Assembly (NCBI GenBank): GCA_012719255.1
Contig: JAAYAS010000072.1
Location: 1-9,660, forward strand
Direction: 5' to 3'
Length of the DNA: 9,660 nt
From: Microbacteriaceae bacterium
Lineage (GTDB): Bacteria; Actinomycetota; Actinomycetes; Actinomycetales; Microbacteriaceae
The notes under the pieces were generated by a model, which worked only from the letters and a program-made list of their open reading frames with translations, made no database searches and was not told where the DNA came from. The position numbers and the translations under genes are program-made. Below are positions 1-6,670 of this stretch, one piece after another; the stretch's first letter is position 1, and each line of letters starts with the position of its first letter.

Positions 1-2
1 CG

Positions 3-1067
3 TGGGCGGCGATCATCGCGACCGCCGCGGCGGTCTCGCTGCTGTTCGGCGCCGGCGGCGCGCTGCTCGTCGGCGCCCTCACCGCTCCCGGCGGCGACGC
101 CGTCGAGACGGCGCCGGGCGCCGTCGCCCCCGGCGACTGGGCGGCGGTCGCCGAGGCGACGGCCAACTCGGTCGTCGCGATCCAGGTGCCGAGCGGCGAG
201 AACGACCGCGGCAGCCAGGGCTCGGGCGTGGTCTGGGACGACCAGGGCCGCATCGTCACGAACCACCACGTCGTCGCCGATGCGCCCGGCGGCCGCGTCT
301 CGGTGCTCATCGGCACCCACGTCTACCCGGCCACCGTCGTCGGCTCCGACCCCGCCACCGACCTCGCCGTGCTGCAGCTCGCCGCCCCCGCGCCCGGGCT
401 CGTGCCGCTCCCCCGCGCCGACGCCGAGGCGCTGCGGGTCGGCGACGAGGTCGCCGCGATCGGCAACCCGCTCGGGCTGTCGGGCTCGGTGACCACCGGC
501 ATCGTCTCGGCGCTCGACCGGCCGATCTCCACCGGCGGCACCGCCGCGCAGCCGGTGATCACGAACGCCATCCAGACCTCCGCCGCACTCAACCCCGGCA
601 ACTCGGGCGGCGCGCTCGTCGACCGCTCGGGGCTGCTCATCGGCATCAATTCGGCGATCGCCACCGTCGGCGGCGGGCCCGGCGGCGGCCAGAGCGGCAA
701 CATCGGCATCGGTTTCGCGATCCCCGTCGACCTCGCCGAGCGCATCGCCGCACAGCTCATCGCCGACGGCGCCGTCGAGCACGCCTACCTCGGCGTCGTC
801 ACCACCGACGCCACGGCCGAGGCGCGCGGCGCCGAGCGGCTCGGCGCCGAGGTGGTGAGCGTCGTCGAGGGCGGCCCCTCGGCCGACGCGGGGCTCGCCG
901 AGGGCGATCTCATCATCGCCGTCGACGGCGACGCGATCACCGGCTCCCGGCACCTCGTCGGCACCGTGCGCGGCCTCGTCGTCGGCGAGACGGCGCAGGT
1001 CACCGTGGTGCGCGACGGCGAGGAGCTCGTGCTCGACGTCGTGCTCGGCGTCTCCCCCGACCTGTAG
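3..1067 (+). CDS. HtrA/DegP-like trypsin-type serine protease with PDZ domain (5' partial)
   Basis: The reading frame is open from the first bases of the window to a TAG stop at 1065-1067, so the true start lies upstream; 354 residues are visible. They begin with a hydrophobic Ala/Leu/Val-rich stretch (about residues 2-27) that looks like a membrane anchor, so the protease domain should face the outside of the membrane. The chymotrypsin-fold triad is clear: His in TNHHVV (codon 267-269), Asp in TDLAVLQL (360-362) and Ser in GNSGGAL (603-605). A PDZ-like domain follows from about codon 783 to the end (AYLGVV, GGPSADAGLAEGDLI, V-DG--I). HtrA proteins degrade or chaperone misfolded envelope proteins. 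The internal ATG at 186 lies inside the protease fold and is not a plausible start. The substrate cannot be told. A hairpin-poor gap of about 100 bases follows before the next gene. Confidence 0.93.
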   Translation, partial: WAAIIATAAAVSLLFGAGGALLVGALTAPGGDAVETAPGAVAPGDWAAVAEATANSVVAIQVPSGENDRGSQGSGVVWDDQGRIVTNHHVVADAPGGRVSVLIGTHVYPATVVGSDPATDLAVLQLAAPAPGLVPLPRADAEALRVGDEVAAIGNPLGLSGSVTTGIVSALDRPISTGGTAAQPVITNAIQTSAALNPGNSGGALVDRSGLLIGINSAIATVGGGPGGGQSGNIGIGFAIPVDLAERIAAQLIADGAVEHAYLGVVTTDATAEARGAERLGAEVVSVVEGGPSADAGLAEGDLIIAVDGDAITGSRHLVGTVRGLVVGETAQVTVVRDGEELVLDVVLGVSPDL

Positions 1068-1163
1068 CGGCCCGGCCGCGCCCGGATGCATCGACGCGAG
1101 TGGATGCGCCGCCCCGACGCGCGGACGTCACCCGCCCGCATCCCCTCGGTCACCTGCACGGCG

Positions 1164-1169
1164 TAGGCT
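1164..1169 (+). promoter_or_regulatory. -10-like box TAGGCT placed for a leaderless transcript
   Basis: TAGGCT fits the TANNNT -10 pattern and ends 7 bases before the ATG at 1177. No Shine-Dalgarno sequence precedes that ATG. This spacing would put the transcription start at or very near the start codon, as in the leaderless transcripts common in actinobacteria. No convincing -35 element is visible. This is inference from spacing only. Confidence 0.45.
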
Positions 1170-1176
1170 CGTGCCC

Positions 1177-1689
1177 ATGACGCACGCGCAACTCACCACA
1201 CGCAACGGATTCCCGGCGGTGCGCCTGTCGACCCAGCTCCCGGTGCCCGCCGGTCGCCTCTGGTCGCAGGCCGTCACCCCCGAGGGCCTGTCGAGCTGGT
1301 TCCCGTTCGACGTCGAGTACGAGGCGACCCCCGGCGCCCCCGTGAAGTTCATCGACCGCGAGGGCGACGAGTCGTTCTACGGCACCGTCACCAACGTCGT
1401 CGACCCCGAGGTGCTCTCGTTCACCTACGGCGTCGGCCACGAGGTGACGATCACCGTCACCAACGAGGGCGCGCAGAGCACCTTCGCCCTCGTCGAGCAG
1501 CTGCCCGAGGAGAACATCGCCGCCCGCTCGGCCGCGAACTGGCACGAGCGCATCGCCGAGCTCGAGCGCGCCCACGGCCTCGACGTGCCCGAGCTGAGCT
1601 GGGACGTCATCTACGACCGCTACGTCGAGGAGGGCTTCCCGAAGGGCGCGCCGGTGCCCGGCCGCCCCGACGAGGAGACGCTCGTCTGA
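1177..1689 (+). CDS. SRPBCC / AHSA1-family protein
   Basis: This encodes 170 residues. The pattern is that of the START/SRPBCC helix-grip fold in its AHSA1 (activator of Hsp90 ATPase homologue) branch: an N-terminal strand, then LWSQAVTPEGLSSWFPFDVEY (roughly residues 29-49), alternating beta strands (GTVTNVV, VLSFTYG, VTITVT, STFALVEQ), and a long C-terminal helix with NWHERIAELERAHG. Bacterial members bind small hydrophobic ligands in a cavity, but most have no known function and none can be assigned here. A GTG lies two codons upstream at 1171; the ATG at 1177 is preferred because a TAGGCT box ends 7 bases before it and no ribosome binding site supports either start. The gene appears to stand alone, with a hairpin downstream. 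The family call is fairly sure and the function is unknown. Confidence 0.8.
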   Translation: MTHAQLTTRNGFPAVRLSTQLPVPAGRLWSQAVTPEGLSSWFPFDVEYEATPGAPVKFIDREGDESFYGTVTNVVDPEVLSFTYGVGHEVTITVTNEGAQSTFALVEQLPEENIAARSAANWHERIAELERAHGLDVPELSWDVIYDRYVEEGFPKGAPVPGRPDEETLV

Positions 1690-1717
1690 CCGGCGCCCCG
1701 CCGCGCACCGCCCCCGA

Positions 1718-1750
1718 TCGACCCCCGCAGCCCCGCGCCGCGGGGGTCGA
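1718..1750 (+). terminator. Hairpin after the SRPBCC gene
   Basis: A perfect 11-bp inverted repeat (TCGACCCCCGC at 1718-1728, GCGGGGGTCGA at 1740-1750) with an 11-base loop lies 28 bases after the TGA of the SRPBCC gene and before the next gene. There is no run of T after it, so it may be a GC-only terminator of the kind frequent in actinobacteria rather than a classical intrinsic one. Confidence 0.55.
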
Positions 1751-1801
1751 ACGTCTGCGCGGCGCCGCCCGCCGGCCCCCGGCCTCCGGTTGAATGGGGG
1801 C

Positions 1802-3013
1802 ATGGGCATCCGACACCTCATCTGGGACATGGGCGGCACGCTCATCGACACCTACCCCGCCGTCGACCGCATGATCGTCGCCGTCGCCGAGCGCCACGGC
1901 GCCCGCGTCGAGCCCGACGAGGTCGCCCGCGCCACCCGCACCACCTCGATCGCCGACACGATGACCGCGATCGCCGCCCGCCACGGCATCGAGCGCGACG
2001 AGTTCGACCGCGCCTACGACGAGCTGCGCGCCTCGTGGCGCGACGACGCGCCGCCGGCGATGGCCGGCGCCCGCGAAGCGATCGCCGCGGTGCGCGCCGC
2101 GGGCGGCAAGAGCATCGTCGTCACCCACCGCGACCGCGCGAGCGCCGAGACGCTGCTCGCCGCCACCGGCCTCGAGGTCGACGGCCTCATCAGCGTCGAC
2201 GACGGCCACCCGCGCAAGCCCGACCCCGGGATGTTCCGCCTCGCGCTCGAGCGCTACGACCTCGACCCGGCCGAGTCGCTCGCCGTCGGCGATCGCGGCA
2301 TCGACCTCGCCGGCGCCGCCCGCGCCGGCGTCGCCGGCGTGCTCTTCGCGCCGATCGACGGCGTCGAGCAGGAGGTGCCCGACGGCACCGCGCGCATCGC
2401 CCGGCTCGCCGAGCTCGTCGGGATGCTCGACACCGGCTCGGAGCGCGCCCGGATGCTCGCCGGTGCGCTCTACTCCCCCGACGACCCCGCGCTCGCCGCC
2501 GACCGGGTGCGCGCCCGCCGGCTCGCCCGCGCCTACGACGACATCGACCCCGGCGACGAGGAGGCCCGCCGCGAGCTGCTGCGCCGGCTGCTCGGCGGCC
2601 TCGGCGACATCGACGGCATCGAGCCGCCGCTGCGCGTCGACTACGGCACGAACATCCGCATCGGCGACGGCGTGTTCATGAACTTCGGCTGCGTGCTGCT
2701 CGACGTCGCGCCGATCACGATCGGCGACCGGGTGCTCCTCGGCCCCGGAGTGCAGCTGTGCACGCCCGGGCATCCGCTCGACGCCGCCTCGCGGGCCGGC
2801 GGCCTCGAGTTCGGCCGGCCGATCGTCATCGGCGACGACGTCTGGCTCGGCGCCGGCGCGATCGTGCTCGGCGGCGTCACCATCGGCGCGGGCACCGTCG
2901 TCGGCGCCGGCGCCGTCGTCACCCGCGACCTGCCGGCCGGGGCGATCGCCGTCGGCAACCCCGCCCGCGTCGTCCGCGACGCGCCCGGTGCGCCGGGCGA
3001 CGGGGCCGACTGA
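1802..3013 (+). CDS. HAD-family hydrolase domain fused to a maltose/galactoside O-acetyltransferase-type hexapeptide domain
   Basis: This encodes 403 residues in one frame. Residues 1 to about 205 are a HAD subfamily-IA domain: motif I WDMGGTLIDT (nucleophile Asp9), motif II Thr108 in VVTHRD, motif III Lys139 in HPRKPDP, and motif IV GDRGID (Asp164, Asp168). Motif I normally reads D-x-D-G-T; here the second Asp is Gly11, so the usual acid/base residue is missing. From about residue 213 a Mac domain starts (MLAGALYSPDDP at 218), followed by a left-handed beta-helix (NIRIGDGVFMNFG, ITIGDRVLLGPG, IVIGDDVWLGAGAIVLGGVTIG) ending in the usual AVGNPARVVR. His324 in TPGHPLD matches the acetyltransferase catalytic His. 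The C-terminal half should transfer acetyl from acetyl-CoA to a sugar hydroxyl; the HAD half might act on a sugar phosphate. The ATG at 1802 follows a weak TTGAAT box by 6 bases with no Shine-Dalgarno. Domain calls are firm; substrates are unknown. Confidence 0.88.
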   Translation: MGIRHLIWDMGGTLIDTYPAVDRMIVAVAERHGARVEPDEVARATRTTSIADTMTAIAARHGIERDEFDRAYDELRASWRDDAPPAMAGAREAIAAVRAAGGKSIVVTHRDRASAETLLAATGLEVDGLISVDDGHPRKPDPGMFRLALERYDLDPAESLAVGDRGIDLAGAARAGVAGVLFAPIDGVEQEVPDGTARIARLAELVGMLDTGSERARMLAGALYSPDDPALAADRVRARRLARAYDDIDPGDEEARRELLRRLLGGLGDIDGIEPPLRVDYGTNIRIGDGVFMNFGCVLLDVAPITIGDRVLLGPGVQLCTPGHPLDAASRAGGLEFGRPIVIGDDVWLGAGAIVLGGVTIGAGTVVGAGAVVTRDLPAGAIAVGNPARVVRDAPGAPGDGAD

Positions 3014-3029
3014 GCCGCCGCTGCCGCAT

Positions 3030-3049
3030 CCGGGCCCGACGCGGCCCGG
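3030..3049 (+). terminator. Short hairpin after the HAD-acetyltransferase gene
   Basis: A perfect 7-bp inverted repeat (CCGGGCC at 3030-3036, GGCCCGG at 3043-3049) with a 6-base loop begins 17 bases after the TGA of the fusion gene. It has no T run. It may end the + strand transcript together with the larger repeat at 3121-3158. Confidence 0.4.
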
Positions 3050-3120
3050 CGCGAGCGACGACCGGGCGGCCCTCGCTTCCCCACGGGAGCCTCGGCGCGG
3101 CCGCCCGCGCATCCCGACGG

Positions 3121-3158
3121 CGAACCGCCCCGGCGCCGGTCGGCGTCGGGGCGGTTCG
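3121..3158. terminator. Bidirectional terminator-like inverted repeat between convergent genes
   Basis: Two 17-base arms (3121-3137 and 3142-3158, CGAACCGCCCCG outermost) are complementary at 16 of 17 positions around a 4-base loop. The single mismatch can form a G-U pair in + strand RNA. The repeat lies between the + strand fusion gene (stop at 3013) and the - strand paaG-like gene (stop at 3206), which fits a terminator serving both directions. It also marks the downstream end of the paa operon. Confidence 0.75.
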
Positions 3159-3205
3159 GACGGGTCCGCGGGGGCGGAGGGCTGCGGCGGCGCGCGCCGG
3201 GCGGG

Positions 3206-3982
3206 CTACTTGCCGGTGAAGTTCGGGCGGCGCTTCTCCTGGAACGCCTTGAAGCCCTCGGCGTAGTCCTCGCTCGAGCACAGCTCGCCCTGGGCGACGT
3301 TCTCGTCGGCGATCGACTCCCACAGGCCGATCCGGCGGTCGCGGATGTCCTGCACGAGCTTCTTCGACGCCGCGAACGCGAGCTGCGCGCCGGCGGCTGC
3401 GCGGGTGACGCGCTCGCGGGTGAAGTCGACGAGCTCGTCGTCGGCGACCCAGCGGCTGAACAGGCCCTGCTCGACCGCCTCGCGGCCCGACATGAACTCG
3501 GCCGTGTAGATGAGGTCGAGGGTGCGGTGGGTGCCGAGCCGCTCGGTGAACAGCCAGTGGCCGCCCGAGTCGAGCGTCGCGCCGAGGTTCGCGAACGGCG
3601 AGCCGATCTTCGCCGACTCGGCGACGTAGACGACGTCGCAGGCGAGCGCGAGGCCGAGGCCGACGCCGAGGCAGGCGCCCTGCACGGCGGCGAAGGTCGG
3701 GGCGGGGAACTCGCTGATCCGGCGCAGCACGCCGGTGACCTTGTTGCCGAGGAAGTCGGCGACGTCGTCGTCGGCGGGCACGACGCCGGCGATGTCGCGG
3801 CCGGCGCAGAACGCGCGGCCCTCGCCGCGGAGGAAGAGCGCCTTGACGCCCGCCTCGGCGGCCCGGTCGAGCGCCTCGGCGAGGTCGCGGAGGTCGTCCT
3901 CGTTCACCGCGTTCAGCTTCTTCGGGGCGTCGAGGACGAGTTCGGCGACGTCGCCGTCGATGCGGAGGTCGATCATGCTCAT
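3206..3982 (-). CDS. paaG: PaaG-like enoyl-CoA isomerase (1,2-epoxyphenylacetyl-CoA isomerase)
   Basis: This encodes 258 residues of the crotonase fold. Oxyanion-hole segments are CAGRDIAG (59-66) and GACLGVG (102-108). Where true enoyl-CoA hydratases carry two catalytic Glu, this protein has GLGLALACD and SPFANLG with no Glu, while Asp138 in LDSGG sits where PaaG-type isomerases keep their single catalytic Asp. This favours isomerisation of ring-1,2-epoxyphenylacetyl-CoA to oxepin-CoA, the step after the PaaABCE epoxidase, over hydration (PaaF). The C-terminal KAFQEKRRPNFTGK tail is typical of crotonases. The ATG at 3982 is chosen over the ATG two codons on because AAAGGA (complement of 3993-3998) lies 10 bases upstream. 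The gene follows paaE on the same strand after a 124-base gap with inverted repeats, so it may be read through from the operon or partly uncoupled. PaaF-like activity is the main alternative. Confidence 0.85.
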   Translation of the reverse strand: MSMIDLRIDGDVAELVLDAPKKLNAVNEDDLRDLAEALDRAAEAGVKALFLRGEGRAFCAGRDIAGVVPADDDVADFLGNKVTGVLRRISEFPAPTFAAVQGACLGVGLGLALACDVVYVAESAKIGSPFANLGATLDSGGHWLFTERLGTHRTLDLIYTAEFMSGREAVEQGLFSRWVADDELVDFTRERVTRAAAGAQLAFAASKKLVQDIRDRRIGLWESIADENVAQGELCSSEDYAEGFKAFQEKRRPNFTGK

Positions 3983-4031
3983 GCGGACGGGGTCCTTTCG
4001 TTTCGTTGGTGCGGCGCGGCGGCCGGATGCG

Positions 4032-4078
4032 GATCGACGCCCGATCGCGGCCTCGCGGGGCGCGATCGGGCGTCGATC
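4032..4078 (-). repeat. 18-bp perfect inverted repeat between paaE and paaG
   Basis: GATCGACGCCCGATCGCG (4032-4049) and its exact reverse complement (4061-4078) flank an 11-base loop. In operon mRNA this forms a very stable stem just after paaE and before the paaG ribosome binding site. No T run follows on the - strand. It could be a partial terminator, a 3' stabilising stem for the epoxidase mRNA, or a protein-binding site. Confidence 0.8.
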
Positions 4079-4099
4079 ATGGGTGCGGGGGTCGAGTCG

Positions 4100-4117
4100 T
4101 CGACGCCTAGGCGTCGA
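4100..4117 (-). repeat. 18-bp perfect palindrome over the paaE stop codon
   Basis: TCGACGCCTAGGCGTCGA is its own reverse complement. The TAG stop of paaE (complement of 4107-4109) falls at its centre. As RNA it could form a 7-bp stem with a CUAG loop. Its half-site TCGACGCC is the same 8 bases found near the outer end of each arm of the repeat at 4032-4078. Confidence 0.75.
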
Positions 4118-5297
4118 AGTCGACGACCACCTTCTCGGTCGTCGGACGCGACTGGCAGGTGAGCACGTAGCCCTTCTCGACCTCGTCGGACTCGAGCGCG
4201 TAGTTCTCGGCCATCTCGACCTCGCCCTCGACGACCTTCGCGCGGCAGGTGCCGCACACGCCGCCCGCGCAGGCGAAGGGGACGTCGGCGCGGACGCGCA
4301 GCGCCGCGTTGAGGATGGTCTCGCGGGCCGACTTCGGCGACTGCACCTCGCCCGACAGGCCGTCGAGCTGGAAGCCGATGTCGAAGTTCTCGCCGTCGGG
4401 GTCGGCGACCACGGGGCGGCCGGCCTGCGACTGCGCGCCCTCGCCCGGCTGACCGGTCGAGAACAGCTCGAAGCGCACCTTCTCGGCGGGCACGTCGCGC
4501 TTGTCGAGCTCGTCGCGCACGAGCTGCACGAGCTCGAACGGGCCGCAGAGGAACCACTCGTCGACGTTCTCGACGTCGATGACGTGCTCGAAGATGAGCT
4601 CGAGCTTCTCGGCGTCGAGGCGGCCCGAGTAGATCGGCGCCTGGCGCTGCTCGCGCGAGAGCACGTGGTGGATCGCGAGCCGGGTCGGGTAGCGGTCCTT
4701 GAGGTCCGCGAGGTCCTCGAGGAACATCACGTCGCTAGCGGCGCGGTTCGCGTAGATGAGGTCGACCTGCGTGCCCTCGTGGGCGAGCAGCGACTTCGCG
4801 ATCGCGATCACCGGGGTGATGCCCGAGCCCGCGGCGGCGGCCACGAAGCGGCCCTGGCCCGCCTTCACGACCTCCTCCGAGAGCGCATCCGGGTTCGACA
4901 TGCTCGTGAGCTGGTGCTTCGAGACGAACGCGCCCTGGGGGCTCATCACGTCGATCTCGAAACCGGCCGCGAGGTTGTCGTTGGCCCAGTTCGAGAACAG
5001 GCCGCCGAGGTCGCGCTTGATGCCGACCTTGATCGTGCCGGGGGTCGGCGCCTCGCAGATCGAGTAGCTGCGGCGCACCTCCTGGCCGTCGATGTTCGCG
5101 CGCAGCGCGACGTACTGACCGGCCTGGTAGTCGTACTCGTCCTGCAGTTCCTCGGGAACCGCGAACGAGACCTCGATGGCCTTGTCGGTGAGCTTGCGGA
5201 CCTGGCTCACCTCGAGGGTGTGGAAGGTCGCACGGCGCTTCGTGGTCTCGCCGGCGTCGCTGCCGGGGAGCTGTTCAGTGTTGGTGTCGTTCGTCAC
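4107..5297 (-). CDS. paaE: Phenylacetyl-CoA 1,2-epoxidase reductase subunit PaaE
   Basis: This encodes 396 residues. It passes electrons from NAD(P)H through FAD and a 2Fe-2S cluster to the di-iron site of PaaA. The N-terminal ferredoxin-reductase FAD domain has RSYS at 76-79; the nucleotide-binding domain has AAGSGITPV (155-163) and CGPFELV (251-257). The C-terminal plant-type ferredoxin domain has Cys343, Cys348, Cys351 and Cys381 (C-x4-C-x2-C-x29-C), a complete cluster-ligand set. The start is taken as the GTG at 5297-5295, which shares one base with the TAG of paaD (TAGTG); AAGG inside the end of paaD, 7 bases before the GTG, can serve as ribosome binding site, which implies translational coupling. 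A longer in-frame extension to 5342 would overlap the paaD zinc-ribbon region and is rejected. The order of domains and length match the family. Confidence 0.95.
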   Translation of the reverse strand: MTNDTNTEQLPGSDAGETTKRRATFHTLEVSQVRKLTDKAIEVSFAVPEELQDEYDYQAGQYVALRANIDGQEVRRSYSICEAPTPGTIKVGIKRDLGGLFSNWANDNLAAGFEIDVMSPQGAFVSKHQLTSMSNPDALSEEVVKAGQGRFVAAAAGSGITPVIAIAKSLLAHEGTQVDLIYANRAASDVMFLEDLADLKDRYPTRLAIHHVLSREQRQAPIYSGRLDAEKLELIFEHVIDVENVDEWFLCGPFELVQLVRDELDKRDVPAEKVRFELFSTGQPGEGAQSQAGRPVVADPDGENFDIGFQLDGLSGEVQSPKSARETILNAALRVRADVPFACAGGVCGTCRAKVVEGEVEMAENYALESDEVEKGYVLTCQSRPTTEKVVVDFDA

Positions 5298-5833
5298 TAG
5301 TGCACCTTGAAGTAGTCGAAGGGTTCCTTGCAGTCGGCGCACTGGTAGAGCGCCTTGCAGGCGGTCGAGCCGAACCGGCTCAATTCGTTGGTGGAGATGG
5401 ATCCGCAGCGCGGGCAGCGCACGGAGAGCGCGAGCCGGGTCGGGCCGCGCTGGGCCCCGACGGCGGCCTTGCCCGAGGGCGGCGCGATGCCGTAGTCCTC
5501 GAGCTTGCGCCGGCCTTCCTCGGTCATCCAGTCGGTCGTCCAGGCCGGCGAGAGCACGAGGCTCACGTCGACGCTCTCGTACCCGGCCGTGCGCAGCGCC
5601 TGCTCGACGTCCGCCTTGATGGTGTTCATCGCGGGGCAGCCGGAGTAGGTCGGCGTGATGATCACCTGGGCGGTGCCGTCGGAGCCGACCACGGCGTCCC
5701 GGAGGATCCCGAGATCCGCGATGGTGAGCACCGGGATCTCGGGGTCGCAGACGGTGGCGGCAATGTCCCAGACGCGCCCCGCGTCCGCGTCAGCGGGACG
5801 GGTGGCGACGTCGGGGTTCGCGGGAGTCGACAT
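5297..5833 (-). CDS. paaD: Phenylacetate epoxidase maturation factor PaaD (MIP18/DUF59 plus zinc ribbon)
   Basis: This encodes 178 residues. Residues of about 18-100 form a MIP18/DUF59 domain (VCDPEIPVLTIADLGILRDA; PTYSGCPAMN with the conserved Cys66). The family takes part in iron-sulfur cluster or metal-centre assembly; PaaD is needed in vivo for an active epoxidase but is not part of the purified catalytic complex. The C-terminal CPRCG (Cys140, Cys143) and CADC (Cys165, Cys168) make a zinc-ribbon-like metal site, with an extra Cys159, a tail typical of PaaD and absent from stand-alone DUF59 proteins. The ATG at 5833 lies 6 bases after the paaC stop. Its ribosome binding site is weak (AGG in the paaC stop region), so translation probably depends on ribosomes finishing paaC. 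Its stop overlaps the paaE GTG by one base. Confidence 0.94.
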   Translation of the reverse strand: MSTPANPDVATRPADADAGRVWDIAATVCDPEIPVLTIADLGILRDAVVGSDGTAQVIITPTYSGCPAMNTIKADVEQALRTAGYESVDVSLVLSPAWTTDWMTEEGRRKLEDYGIAPPSGKAAVGAQRGPTRLALSVRCPRCGSISTNELSRFGSTACKALYQCADCKEPFDYFKVH

Positions 5834-5839
5834 GACGGC

Positions 5840-6670
5840 CTACCAGGTGACGCCGGGGTGCTTGCGCGCGAGCTCCTGCATCTCGGCCAGGGTGGGGCCG
5901 AGGTACTCGCGGTGCTCGCCGCGGCGACCGCCGCAGACGGCCTGCGGCACGTCGGGGATGGTGATGCCCGAGCGCTCGCAGATGTCCTCGATGGTGCGCA
6001 TGACGTTCTCGCGCAGCGACGAGGGGCGGACGGCGACGCCCTCGAGGCGGTCGTGCAGCTCCTCGTCCTCGAACAGCTCCTCGACGTAGGGCCACATGTA
6101 GTCGAGGCCGGCCTGCAGGCGGCGGTTCGCCTCCTCGGTGCCGATGCCGAGGCGGAGGAACCACTGCTCGGCGTGGTCGAGGTGGTACTCGACCTCCTTG
6201 GCGACCTTGCCGGCGATCGCGGCGAGCGTCTCGTCGCTCGACTCGGCCGCGAGGCGCGAGTAGAGCTCGTAGGCGTAGGCCGAGAACAGCAGCTGTCGGG
6301 CGATCGTCTGCCCGAAGTCGCCGTTCGGCATCTGCACGAGGTGGATGCAGCGGAACTCCTCCTCCTCGCGGAAGTACGCGAGGTCGTCCTCGGTCTTGCC
6401 CCAGGCGCTGCCGGCGTAGGTGAGGAGCACGCGGGCGTGGCCGAGCAGGTCGAGGGCGACGTTGCCGAGGGCGATGTCCTCCTCGAGCTCGGGGGCGCGC
6501 GAGATCCACCAGGCGAGGCGCTGCGAGAGGATCAGGGCGTCGTCGCCGAGGCGGAGCGCGTACTGCGCGGCGTCCTCGGGGGCCTTGAGGCCCTTCTGCT
6601 GGATCTCCTCGGAGGTGAGGGCGTAGCCCGCCGAGATGAGGGTCGCGGAGTCGAATCCCTGAGCGCTCAC
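5840..6670 (-). CDS. paaC: Phenylacetyl-CoA 1,2-epoxidase structural subunit PaaC
   Basis: This encodes 276 residues of an almost all-helical ferritin-like protein. It pairs with PaaA as the structural subunit of the epoxidase core. Recognisable stretches are LRLGDDALILSQRLAWWIS, DIALGNVALDLLGHAR, DDLAYFREEEEFR, and VEYHLDHAEQWFLRLGIGTEE, all characteristic of PaaC. Some acidic and His residues remain in the helices equivalent to the PaaA di-iron ligands, but PaaC is known as a non-catalytic member and I see no full ligand set. The start is the GTG at 6670-6668, which overlaps the TGA of paaB by 4 bases (GTGA), a standard coupling arrangement; the frame continues open upstream through paaB but without cause to start there. 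The next gene, paaD, starts 6 bases after the stop. Confidence 0.94.
   Translation of the reverse strand: MSAQGFDSATLISAGYALTSEEIQQKGLKAPEDAAQYALRLGDDALILSQRLAWWISRAPELEEDIALGNVALDLLGHARVLLTYAGSAWGKTEDDLAYFREEEEFRCIHLVQMPNGDFGQTIARQLLFSAYAYELYSRLAAESSDETLAAIAGKVAKEVEYHLDHAEQWFLRLGIGTEEANRRLQAGLDYMWPYVEELFEDEELHDRLEGVAVRPSSLRENVMRTIEDICERSGITIPDVPQAVCGGRRGEHREYLGPTLAEMQELARKHPGVTW

Noticed and set aside
1069..1150. Repeated GGATGC and a GATGCATC palindrome after the HtrA gene
   Set aside because: The repeats are short and irregular and form no stable long stem; expected by chance in this base composition.
2..1180. 392-residue + strand frame overlapping the HtrA gene
   Set aside because: It is an Arg/Gly-rich frame-shifted reading of the protease gene with no domain; the protease frame has the full catalytic triad and PDZ.
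1607..3112. 501-residue - strand open frame opposite the HAD-acetyltransferase gene
   Set aside because: Its sequence is repetitive Gly/Ala/Asp/Val/Arg with no family resemblance; the + strand frame has all expected HAD and acetyltransferase motifs.
3735..5300. 521-residue + strand open frame opposite paaE and paaG
   Set aside because: It is the antisense frame of two recognisable genes. Its translation is a low-complexity mix of Arg, Ala, Leu, Asp and Glu with no domain, as is usual opposite GC-rich codons.
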